From the NCBI RefSeq assembly GCF_032118995.1, contig NC_092663.1, positions 8,432,001 to 8,496,000 of the forward strand: a stretch of DNA of 64,000 nucleotides, in the 5' to 3' direction. The translations under genes and the position numbers were made by a program. Origin of the DNA: Asterias amurensis. Lineage: Eukaryota; Echinodermata; Asteroidea; Forcipulatida; Asteriidae. Every line of letters starts with the position of its first letter. Positions within the stretch are counted from its first letter, which is position 1. Shown in pieces: positions 1 to 10,600 of the stretch. Under the pieces are notes generated by a model. That model was not told the DNA's origin. It searched no databases and saw only the letters and a program-made list of their open reading frames with translations.

Positions 1-245
1 TTGAGGATGATGTCGCGAATCGGTAAAGTGTACAGCGTAAACCACTGCGGGCCGAGTACCGACCCCTGTGGCACAGAGTAGTTCAAAACAACAGGGTCGG
101 ATATCGCAGTGCCAATACATACATGCTGAGTTCTGTTGTGGAGATACGATTTGCACCATGCTAGGGCTGTGTCCTCTATGCCAATCTGTCTCTGCATTGC
201 TTTTATGGCATCACATAGTTCTCTAACCAGGAGCAGAGCTGTGTC
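1..245 (-). mobile_element. CR1-like LINE fragment (reverse transcriptase part)
   Basis: The reverse complement of 1-183 matches the reverse-transcriptase part of the LINE at 49615-53663 almost base for base; position 1 corresponds to about 52455. It covers the stretch around the 'PQGSVLGP' motif. Homology weakens after about 183 and seems to end near 245 with an internal deletion. The fragment is cut by the window edge, so its full length is unknown. Confidence 0.85.
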
Positions 246-631
246 TTGAGAGAGTTGCGACAAGGAGGGACCACTTTTCTTTGGTCACGTGGTTGCTGGG
301 CGCCATGTTGTCTCCAAACGCAGCACAACCCAATGGGCAGACTAGTCTGGCACCCCGTGTTCGGCCATGCGTTTCTTGGGAACAAAATGGCTTCTTATCG
401 CAAGTTGTCGCAACTCTCCCAATATACGGCTCTGACCAGGAGTGCGTTTTGGCGACCCCAAACAAGTCAACAAGTCGGTTACCGTTTGGTCTGAACAGCA
501 TCGTCACACCGCGTTTCAACCTTGAACACGCGAAAACGCTCAACCGATGACCAAAGCTCAATCTGCTTCTGGTTGTGGTCGCCAAAACGCACTCCTTTGT
601 TGGCAAATTAACCTCGGGCTGTGACGTAGAC
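246..631. other. No gene seen; imperfect inverted repeat
   Basis: This stretch has open frames on both strands but none resembles a known protein. A perfect 20-bp inverted repeat (438-457 with 577-596) brackets a weaker inverted similarity, which suggests a decayed foldback repeat rather than a gene. Confidence 0.4.
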
Positions 632-647
632 TTGTGGACAAGTCGTT

Positions 648-811
648 AAATCGGCCCCACGCGCTGAGATAGTGGTCTCGCGAGATCACTGCTCTCGCGC
701 GAACTGATGGCTCCCCGATTTCGACTCCTAAATCGGCCCCACGCGCTGAGATAGTGGTCTCGCGAGATCACTGCTCTCGCGCGAACTGATGGCTCCCCGA
801 TTTCGACTCCT
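648..811 (+). repeat. 82-bp tandem duplication within the left TIR
   Basis: Two adjacent copies (648-729 and 730-811) of a unit containing 'GTGGTCTCGCGAGATCAC' and 'CTCTCGCGCGAACTGATGG'. The right arm at 4155-4287 has only one copy, so the duplication arose after the arms formed. Confidence 0.9.
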
Positions 812-1140
812 CATTAACGACTTGTACAAGCTGACAGCGGTTTGTGCACCTCCTATGGGCACTTCAGCCGAAATCGTACGGACGCATCTGATTGGTCGAT
901 GTCGTTAAACTATGAATATTCAACATGTATATGCTATCAAACAGTACACCCTGTGTTGGATGGGTTCGGGAAGTCACATGTATGAATGAACGATCAACAA
1001 AACTGTCAGCGTGTGAATTTATATGCCTACACTACCTAGACGTCGTGTGTGTATGGTACTTTTGAGTACGGATTTTTATCGGGAACTTTGACGTGCATAT
1101 TAAATAAATAACTTAGTCTGAACTTGGTCTGTCATCAATC

Positions 1141-1317
1141 ATGGACTTGGTTGATAAACTTGAAGAACAAGATATAGAAGCAGCCGTCAAAAAGCCAGTT
1201 TTCTCAAGGCATGCAACATGCAAGAGATCCGCTCACGTCGACGACAGGTCGCATGGAAGAAGTATGCATGCCAACACACACACACTGCACACAGCGTGTA
1301 TTGATGCAAGGCAATGA
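1141..1317 (+). CDS. Small unrecognised ORF inside the TIR element
   Basis: An ATG-initiated 58-codon frame beginning MDLVDKLEEQDIEAAVKKPV, rich in Lys/Arg/His, without a recognised domain. It could be a decayed or first coding exon of an element-borne gene, or chance. About 0.9 kb downstream a separate short frame near 2226-2320 reads PYYESWEKLAEMDLHWSED, also unrecognised. The evidence for function is weak. Confidence 0.15.
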   Translation: MDLVDKLEEQDIEAAVKKPVFSRHATCKRSAHVDDRSHGRSMHANTHTLHTACIDARQ

Positions 1318-3048
1318 CACTTTTGTAAACAAATGATTTGCACCAAAAAATCAGAACAGGTGAGCTTGCTGTTTAGTTTCTTAAACTACTAATAAATAAA
1401 CTACTAATAAATAAACTACTAATAAATTTGCGTTGACAAATAATATATTGCAAAAATCTACCTCCTTGGAGTTACCGGTAATTTGGTTTTTGAGGCTTCT
1501 TAATCTTATGAACAAGTTTTATTTTTAAGTAAAATTTAACAAAAACATGTGTTACTGTTCATATAACTCAATTGTTCCACCATTATGAAGATAGTTTCTA
1601 CCACCATGGTAAACAAAATTGAACATAATTAATGTTTTTTTAGAAAACAATAACAAAACATTTAAAAAAAATTGTTTAAAAAGTTTAAACACTAAAACTT
1701 AGATAAGATTTGAAACTACATAAGAGTCTTTATTTGTGATGGTGTTGCCTCAAACCTCACTTTAGCCCGTAAATAATAGGTAGGTTTTATTAGCTGCATG
1801 TTATACCAGCAAACACGTGAACGTGAAGGTCTAAAAATTGTGTTGTTAGGTGATGTCACCACTTTGGGCTTAATTCATGCTCACGTAAGACGTCTGCACA
1901 GAGAGGTACCTAACGTGAAAAACGATAACTTCATGTGTGAATTTAACACCACAATTTTCTGACATTTTCATGTTAACGTATTTGCTTGGGTAACATGCTA
2001 AACCTCCCTAATGACATAGACAATAAGTATTAAACTATCATACTGCGGATAGTATTACACAATCAACATAAGTTCAGGTCAACATTGTTTGTTTCTTTCT
2101 TTTCTCCACAGGGTCACATGGCAGCCTGACAGTGCAAGGGAAACACTCGTGTTTAGGAGGAAGGAAGTTCATTCCACCCCTACCCCTTAGCTGCTGTCAA
2201 AACTGTGAAAGTTTGATCTCCTGCCTTACTACGAGTCATGGGAAAAGTTAGCCGAGATGGATCTGCATTGGAGTGAAGATTTGTACGCAAAAACTGATAC
2301 AATTCAAGACACTCATTAAATTACTCTGGTGCCTGATTTAGAAAGAAATTTAACCTAAATGTAACACGAGCAGCCCAGTTCTGCAAACTTTGAAGTCTCT
2401 TTTAAAATATGCATGTGGGATTTCTGTAAGCAGCCCATTACAACAATCTAACCGAGAAAGAAACATGGCTGCGAATCACATGATGTCATGCATCGTCAGT
2501 TACTTGCAAAGCTGCAGCCGATTTCACGAAACGTTAATTATAGGGTTTGCATGTTACAGTGCAAGGCTGGGACTCAACCTAAGTCGTAAGATTAACACAA
2601 GTTGGAAAGAGTTTGTTGAAATCGAAGGCAGGTCTATTTGATCAGTCATAGACATTTCAATCAAAATATGCACCAAGGTTCTTGACTGATGTGGATGGTG
2701 CATTCTGAATGGTTCCAAATGTAAGAATGACATTCATACTGTGCAATTGTCAAAAGTTATTTTGCTCATTTTAGTTGAAATTTATTCCAAAGCACAGACT
2801 GAGAGGGTTTGATAATGTATATAGGCTAGGCGGTTGTGCAACATAGGTAGAAAACCTGTGTAAAATGTTCAAGTTAGTTTCCCCTATCCACTGTTATTAA
2901 AAATATTTACGGTCTTCTAGCGGTGTCCGAACACACAAAATTTCCCATAACAGGGGGTTCATTAGTCCCAAAATGAAACAGGTTTAATCAATCCGTACAT
3001 GTGATACGATAGTTTGAAGGTTCATTGATCCGAATGTTCACTGGTCCT

Positions 3049-3114
3049 AATAAGGTCCGATAGTCCGAATCGACGATCGAACCTTAGTGTCAATTCGGAC
3101 TATCGGACCTTATT
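3049..3114. repeat. Perfect 22-bp inverted repeat in a TTCGGACTATCGAACC-rich patch
   Basis: Arms 3049-3070 and 3093-3114 are exact reverse complements ('AATAAGGTCCGATAGTCCGA' plus two bases). Variants of 'TTCGGACTATCGAACC' continue to about 3190, forming a short degenerate array inside the TIR element. Confidence 0.8.
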
Positions 3115-4154
3115 GTCAATTCGGACTATCGAACCTTCGGACTATTGAACCTTGGGACTAACAAACCTTCGGACCATCGAACCTTTGGACTTTCGAGCTG
3201 TAACCCTTCTAGCACCCGCCTAGTTAGTAAATTGTTTGTAATAAAGTGTTTAGTAATAAACAGTTTTTGCATAATCCTTGGTCACCCACTATATTCATAT
3301 AGCAACCTGGAGGTGCAAGGGAAACACTCCACATTTTCTTTAATTATAGTTTCTACCATCAATATCCATCAGTGTGAAGGTATTTTTATTGTTTATTGCT
3401 CAATTCAATTTATTTATTTCAACCACTTGTTTGCTTTTGTTGATCGATTTACCAATAAATTTATTTCTTATTTTTTGATAAGGCAAACTACAATTTGAGT
3501 CACTGTTCCTTTTTTGCATTTCATTGTGTTTTTATACCCCTATTTGACCCTTATATTAATTGTTATGATTGCCCTGTGAAACTTGTCCACAAGACTCACA
3601 TATCAAACTTCCACATGTCGACCATGGTTTTCAAAATCGCTTTTTAGATGAAAACTTAAACAAAAACATTTGTCAGTAAACAAAAAAATAATTTTGGGAC
3701 TGGAAGTAATACAAAACTGTTTTTTAGGTCGCAACTTTTCCAGCTTTCATGATTAAAACACATTTTGATTGGTAATTATTTGACATAACGTACTGTCCAG
3801 TGACTTATTTATAGCAAGTTTGAGTTATAGACAGTCCGAGCAGAACACATCGGGTTAAAGGACTGCATTGGACCTTTACCATTGACCGTGGGCATTATTT
3901 ATTTGCATGAGGCAACTCACGGATACTACACAGATAATAATTATAGTAATGCATTTGAAGATGATTTTGTAAGTTAGGCCCTAATCAACTAATAAAGTAG
4001 TTAAATCAAAATAAAAAAGATTCACAGATGCCCTCCGGTTCAAGTTTTACAGTATTAGAAACTATTACTACCATCTTATAAAAGTGGACTCGTCTGCATG
4101 ATTGTCTCCGCGGCAACAGTGAAGGTATACCGCGTTCGTACTTGAATACATGAA

Positions 4155-4287
4155 TACGTACCGCTGTCAGCTTGTACAAGTCGTTAATGAGGAGTTGAAA
4201 TCGGGGAGCCATCAGTTCGCGCGAGAGCAGTGATCTCGCGAGACCACTATCTCAGCGCGTGGGGCCGATTTAACGACTTGTCCACAA
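4155..4287 (-). repeat. Right terminal inverted repeat of the 632-4287 element
   Basis: Reverse complement of the left arm, from the 'CCGCTGTCAGCTTGTACAAG' side inward to 'GACTTGTCCACAA' at the outer edge. It carries the same central 'CTCGCGAG' palindrome. Confidence 0.85.
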
Positions 4288-4441
4288 TTCTAGCTGTGAC
4301 GTTGCAAATTTAGCCATTTTGAAATGGTGAACACAGCACTATGACACCATTTTATATGAGTAAATTTGCCTGTATACACCCAAACCACACCAGTGCACTC
4401 ATCATAGGGTCCCCCATATCTCAACAATGCCATCAGAAAGT

Positions 4442-4656
4442 TTATATATCTCTTTTAAAAAGTCGAATGACGCCCTCTTGGTGCAGTTTTGACCAGAGAA
4501 AGCGTTCGTTATCCACGTCGTGAGAGCCGGTCGAGACGTCCGTGTGCTTCACGAAGCTCGTATCGTAGTAGTGCATGGTGAATCGGGGATCGTAACCGAA
4601 TCCGTAGATTGTCACCTCGTCACAGAGATGGAGGGCAAGAAATACTGTCATAGCAC
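4442..4656 (-). CDS. ST6GALNAC-like: Gene A exon 7: motifs S (end), III, VS and stop
   Basis: The terminal coding exon, 215 bp. It encodes [20 protein letters not shown], then HYYD (motif III) and SHDVDNE (motif VS, His-x4-Glu), ending [10 protein letters not shown] and a TAA. Acceptor TTTTTCACAG. The next feature downstream is the TIR element ending at 4287, so the 3' UTR is short or runs into it. Confidence 0.93.
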
Positions 4657-7600
4657 CTGTGAAAAAAATAGGCGTGGGAGATTATTTACCGAGTTTTCCC
4701 GAAGTAAAACGGATTTTCCCGAAGTGTAACGAGTTTTCCCGAAATAGAACGAGTTTTCCCCGAGGTATGTCAAGAAAGACCGGAAACCTCCGAACTTAAC
4801 ATCAGAAGAACATTCGAACCTGTAGATCGTTAACTTGTCGCAGGTACAGCGGGAAAGAAATACAGTCATGGCAACTGAAATGGATGAGCAAATCATCCGC
4901 GCATCAACGAACTTTATCCCGAAATTTTGCGAGTTCAAACGGACTTATCCGAACATTTTACGGAAACCTCCTAACTCTAGAGAATGTCAACTCTTATACA
5001 CTGAGAAGGTGCAAAGAAAAGCCGGTCTCCACTGAAATGTGCTGTGCATGTTGTCGCAAAAATATTTTAAATAAAAAAAAGAACACCTGAAAATATTATT
5101 TAGAGCGTATGCCAATATTTGCTCCGAGTACCGAGTGACTACGGAAACTCCCGATGAAGCACATTTTATAAGGATGAGTAGAACATTGGTCTTATGGGCC
5201 TACCTGTGGTTGGTCTGTACGATATTGCATTCAAATATTCAGCAAAGACATAACGGAAGAAGTCAGGATGCACAATCTTTACTTTGGTTGGATCCACATT
5301 GGGTTTTTCTAAGTGGCTGAAAGAAAACAAATGAACAAATATTCTCTCTTAGCAATTTTCACAAATGCTGCTTGGCACAATAAATAGTTTTGAAACAGGT
5401 AACCTGTCAAAACGCCCAGTTGATTTTGTTGTTTAACTGGTTCCCTGAAGAATTCTGCTCGGTCTAGATAAGGAATATGTATTGTTTAGCATGTTTGTAC
5501 ATACAGAAGTGTTCGTTTCAATAATGCCTATAAAATTTCTGTATACGCAGCCAAAGTTTTTTGTTCCAGAAGGAACATCCCGCGCCCCCCAAAAAATAAA
5601 AAAGTGGTTCACATCATGCTATTGAGAAAAAGAGCTTTTAGTGAGAGAATACTGTAAGTATTTCTTCACATACAACAAAATGTTTAAAGGCAGCGGACAT
5701 TATTGGTAATTACTCAAAATAATTATTAGCATAAAACCTTACTTGGTAACGAGTAATGGGGAGGGGTTGGTAATATAAAACATTTTGAGAAACGGCTCCC
5801 TCTGAAGCGAAGTGGTTTTCGAGAAAGAAGTTATTTTCCACGAATTTGATTTCGAGACCTCAGAATTTGATTTTGAGGTCTCGAAATCAAGCATCTGAAA
5901 GCAAACAACCTCGTGTGACAAGGGTGTTTTTTTCTTCGGTCAATATTATCTCGCAACTTCGACGACCAATTGAGATATACAAATCACAGGTTTGTAACCT
6001 TATGCATATGGTGAGATACAGCAAGTGGGAAGACTGGTATTTGACAATTACCAATAGTGACCAGCGCCTTAAGAGTGAATGTACGGAAGTGTAGATTCGT
6101 GTATTAGGATGTACGAGCCAAAGTAGTCCAGAATCTACACTTTGGAGTCTGTTCGCTGACTTATTCCTCAAATCGATGTACTTGTTCAACGAAGTTTGGT
6201 CAACTGTTTTGAAAAAAAATTGAAGCATTTTATCTAGTACTGTTATAATTACTATACTGTCATTGTTTATTTTTTTTTTCATTGGTATTTCCATTCATTA
6301 AACAAATACTTGAAATTATTAATGAATTCCTAATAATAATAACAATAATAATAATTAACCATTGACAATTACCAATAGTGTCCAGTGTCTTTAAAAGTAT
6401 TTCCAAGAATTGTTTGCTTGGATGAGATTTGCTCGATGTGACAATTCCGGAAATGGCCTGCAGAGATTTAAGTCACGTTCTCGTGCGGGAGGTCCCTATA
6501 TCCATGTACCCGCCGCCTTCAAAATTGTGGTCCCGCGCGCGTGCGAAACAGGTTGGGGGGCGGGGATGCAGAACATCACAAAACAATAGTTTTCTGAGAT
6601 TGGCACGGGATTGGGACTTGAGTCAAGTCTAAGCTTCCTTTCAGTCTAGAACCAGTGTCGTATTAAGAAAGTTTGTCCCCCGTAGATTATGTGCCCCCCC
6701 CCCCCCCCCCCAATTGGGAAATTAACACGGGCTGATGGAGGATGATTCAAAAGAGGACGCCATCAGAAAAGGTTTGTTTACACAGTTCGCCGTGTGGAAA
6801 AAAATCTGTGACTACCAACAAATTACCACTTAAAACCAGGTACGTTAGAGGACAGCAGAACAACGAGCCACCAATCAGAATTGAGATATGGGGCTTCTTA
6901 AGCTTTATAACCCCTTTATAACGTAGACCTATAACGAGGGTTGACTGTCGTATAAAAGGTTCATAAAGGGTGTGTTCGTTTAGCTTCCCTGGGTCGACCC
7001 CGGTGTGTGGAGGTTTTTTTTTTCCAGGACGAACGTGTGCAGATAATTACCCACGTTCGTCCTGGGGAAAAAACCCGCCACACACCGGGTTAGACCCAGG
7101 GGAGCTAAACGAACGCACCCAAAGTCGAACAACTTGAACTGCACTTACTAAAGCTCTATTCCGAACGACGTGTATCTAGGTGTGTCTTCTTTGTTGAGCA
7201 TATTGAACGCGTAGTTCATGTCGTACGTTTTGAACATCGTGTAGATGTACGTTGCATCCTGTGAAACAAAAATGAAACAAATTGACGATTCAACCAAAAA
7301 AGATGTGATCGAATTATACCTCTCATCAATTTCGAAACGAATAACCTGAAAATTCAGAAATCCGTGCAACGACACACTGTTTTTCTTTCAAAACGAAACA
7401 ATGGGCCGACACGTGGCTGTGTGTAACTGATGTAAGGCCTTTTCCAAATCCCGGCTGATAGGCTGCGGGCTTCGTTTGAAATTGAAGCACCGTGCAAAAA
7501 AAAAAACTACTTCAAAATCAACGACGATAGCGACCCGAAAATGAAAATGCCCCATAGGCAAATAATAAGTTTAGTTTTTAAACTGGAAAAATTGTCAGGT

Positions 7601-10600
7601 ATTTCTTTTTATTTTAATGTTTATTAAGATAATAAATGTTAATAAATTGCACATCTTCACAGCAATGTACCAATGCGCTTCACACTGTCACTTAGGACTC
7701 ACAAAACTATTCCAGTAATCTTTCTTTGTAGCCCTTGGCTGCCGTTGGGCTCATAAGGCTTATTCGACCACAATATTTCAACATCTTTCATGTACCCGTT
7801 GATACCTGTGGGTAAAAGAGAAGCAAATACACATGTATAGGAAAGCATCTTGCCCAAAGACACAAGTTAGTGTTTCGAATGAGACTCGAACCTACGACTT
7901 GAGCCACCTTAACTTGAACCTGGTGCACTAGACCTTTTGGTCATGACCAATGTGGCAGAAGGTTATGTACCAAAAAAAAGTTTGCTCTCTTAGTAATTAC
8001 CTTATCAGAAACGTCTCTTACGCTCATCGACTCCGGGAAGAAAATATAGAAATTCGTTTTCTTCCCCACGTCTTTTTCAAATTGTCCTGACGAGATAGCT
8101 CTGTTCAGTCTTAAAAAGAAGAAAAAAAAGAAGAAAAACAAATTTCTTAGTATTATACGCTCGGTTTGAATGTGATATCTTTCTCAGGTTTCCTCAATTT
8201 CAATACTCACAGAAAGGGACCAGTCTATGTTGTGGGAGACGTTTGAACGCTAGGTGGCAGCAGACTTACTAGGTAAAGTTCCACTTAAGTAATACATGGT
8301 AAGTCTGTTGCCACATAAGTTCCCCATTGAAAAGGATCACAATCAACTTATCTAGATAATTATAACAAATGATGCGGCATCTTTCGTTTTCAATTGTAAC
8401 CAAACCGAGGCTTAAAGAAAAACAGTCAGGTCCCTCCACAGGAAATGAGAGTTAGAACTGTGTGTACATACAGTGAACCTAGCAGAGATGTTCAATTAAA
8501 CCTAATTCAACCAAAGGACTCAGCAGTCTGGTCCCTTCACATGAAATGAGCGTTAGAACTGACATTGTCACTCTGTGTTCAGGTAATTTGACAAAGATGT
8601 TCCATACCAATTGTAACAAAACCGAGGCTAAAAGGAAAACAGTCAGGTCCCTTCACATGGAATGAGAGTTAGAACTGTGGCACTGTGTCATGGAACCTGA
8701 CGGAGCTGTTCCATTAAACCAAATGCAACCAAAGCGAGGTTGGAAGGACACAACAGTCTGATCCCTTCACATGGAATGAGAGTTAGAACTGTGGACTGTA
8801 TCAGGGAACCTGACGGAGATGTTCCATTAAACCAAATGCAACCAAAGCGAGGTTGGAAGGACACAATAGTCTGATCCCTTCACATGGAATGAGAGTTAGA
8901 ACTGTGGATTGTATCAGGGAACCTGACGGAGATGTTACATTAAACCAAATGCAACCAAAGCGAATTTGGAAAGACACAACAGTCTGATCCCTTCACATGG
9001 AATGAGAGTTAGACCTGTGGACTGTATCAGGGAACCTGGCGGAGATGTTTCATTAAACCAAATGCAACCATAGCGAGGTTGGAAGGACACAACAGTCTGG
9101 TCCCTCCACATTGAATGAGAGTTAGAACTGTGGACTGTAACATGAAACGAGCGTTAGAACTGATTATTGTCACTCTGTGTACAGCGAACCTGACAAAAAA
9201 AAGGTTCCATTACACAAAAGGAAACCTAACCAAAGCTGAAAGAACAACCCAGTCTGGTCCATTCACGAAATGAGAGTTAGAACTGATATTGACTCTTTGT
9301 GTAGGCCTGCAGGGAACCCGACAAAACATGTTCCTAACCGAGGCTGAAAGGACAACCCAGTCTGGTCCATTAACATGAAATGAGAGTTAGAGCTGTGGGA
9401 CTGTACAGAAAACCTGACGGAGATGTTCCATTAAACCAAATTCAACCAAACCGAGGTTGGAGGGACACAAACGTCTGGTCCCTCGACATGAAATTAGCGT
9501 TAGAACTGTCATTCTGTGTGCAGGGAACCTGACAAAGATGTTCTACTACACCAAATGCAACCCATCTCAGGCTGAAAGGGAAAAAATCGAGTATTGTCCC
9601 TTCACATAGAATGACAGTTAGAACTGCTTTTACCTGAATACATAATCGTGGCTGTCAATTTCCGGGCCGGCTCCCGAGTCTTTAAGGATACCCCCACAGC
9701 CCACCACGGCGCACCGTAGACACTGCTTCCTCGTCCCGTTGGGGTGGGCCGAGGAATTGCTGAACTTAGGATGACCAAGAATCTTCTGAAACACTATTAT
9801 TGCAAAAATGCAGATTTAGAATTTGAGGTCTCGAAATCAACCATCCAAAAGCACACGAATCGTGTGACAAGGGTGTTTTTTCTTCCATTATCATCTCGCA
9901 ACTTCGATGACCGATTGAGCTCAAATTTTCACAGGTTTGTTATTTTATGCATATGTTGAGATAAACCAAGTGAGAAGACTGGTCTTTGACAATTGGCCAG
10001 TGTCTTTAAGAGAAATGTTTGTGGACTACAGTGGATGGACATCCCTTTGTTCTGTACACAAATGAAAACCCTATTCTTCAAACACTGTGAGGACGTGTGT
10101 AAATCCACATAGTGTTCCAAGCCCATTTTGTGTCCCAAGACTTCTTTTGTTTATCAGGTCCACACTTCGTATACTATGTAACGGTAAAATACACACACAA
10201 TCCAATCACACGTGTTTGTTTTTGGTGTATACCGAGTACTTCTCTTTGTTCTCCCATTGATTTGACATGATTTTCAGACGTCCCCCATTGTTTTTGTACA
10301 CAAAATCTACCGAGAACTGTCCTCGATCCGTCATTTTCCCTGATCCCGTTTGTTAAAGTCCTCCGTAATCAATAGTAGACATGCCCACACCCAAAGCGCC
10401 ATCATGTATCGTAGGAGGTCCTGTTTTCCCTAAAATCGTGGCAAATCTTTTACCTCTCTGTGCGCGATGTAAACAGTCCCTAGATAAAAGTTGTGTGGTT
10501 TTATTTTCCAAGCAAAGAGTCTCCTCTCCCTTGACCAAAACTTAGAAACACGTAAGGCTCCACTGGTTATTTGCACTTATAAATGCAAAAAGTTTGGTAT

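Larger units (their letters stand above)
632..4287. mobile_element. 3.66-kb TIR-bounded element (non-autonomous DNA transposon candidate)
   Basis: The ends are long inverted repeats: about 130 bp at 4155-4287 is the reverse complement of the left end, starting 'TTGTGGACAAGTCGTTAAAT' and running to 'CTGACAGCGG'. The two arms are nearly identical, differing at about one base. The left arm carries an internal 82-bp tandem duplication. Each arm also begins and ends with inverted copies of 'ACAAGTCGTTAA', so two opposed copies of a small MITE flanking ordinary DNA are an alternative. No transposase is recognisable inside. The right end lies only about 155 bp from the stop codon of sialyltransferase gene A. 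A clean target duplication is not visible. Confidence 0.65.

Noticed and set aside
223-606. 127-codon minus-strand frame
   Set aside because: It spans the LINE edge and a decayed inverted repeat and has no recognisable domain.
619-4303. GCTGTGACGT as target duplication of the 632-4287 element
   Set aside because: The ten-base match occurs on both sides but is offset from the TIR edges by unequal gaps, so it may be coincidence.
9634-9785. Shorter version of gene A exon 3 using the TTTCAG acceptor
   Set aside because: That acceptor would enter in phase 0, but exon 2 ends in phase 1; the AG eight bases upstream restores the frame.
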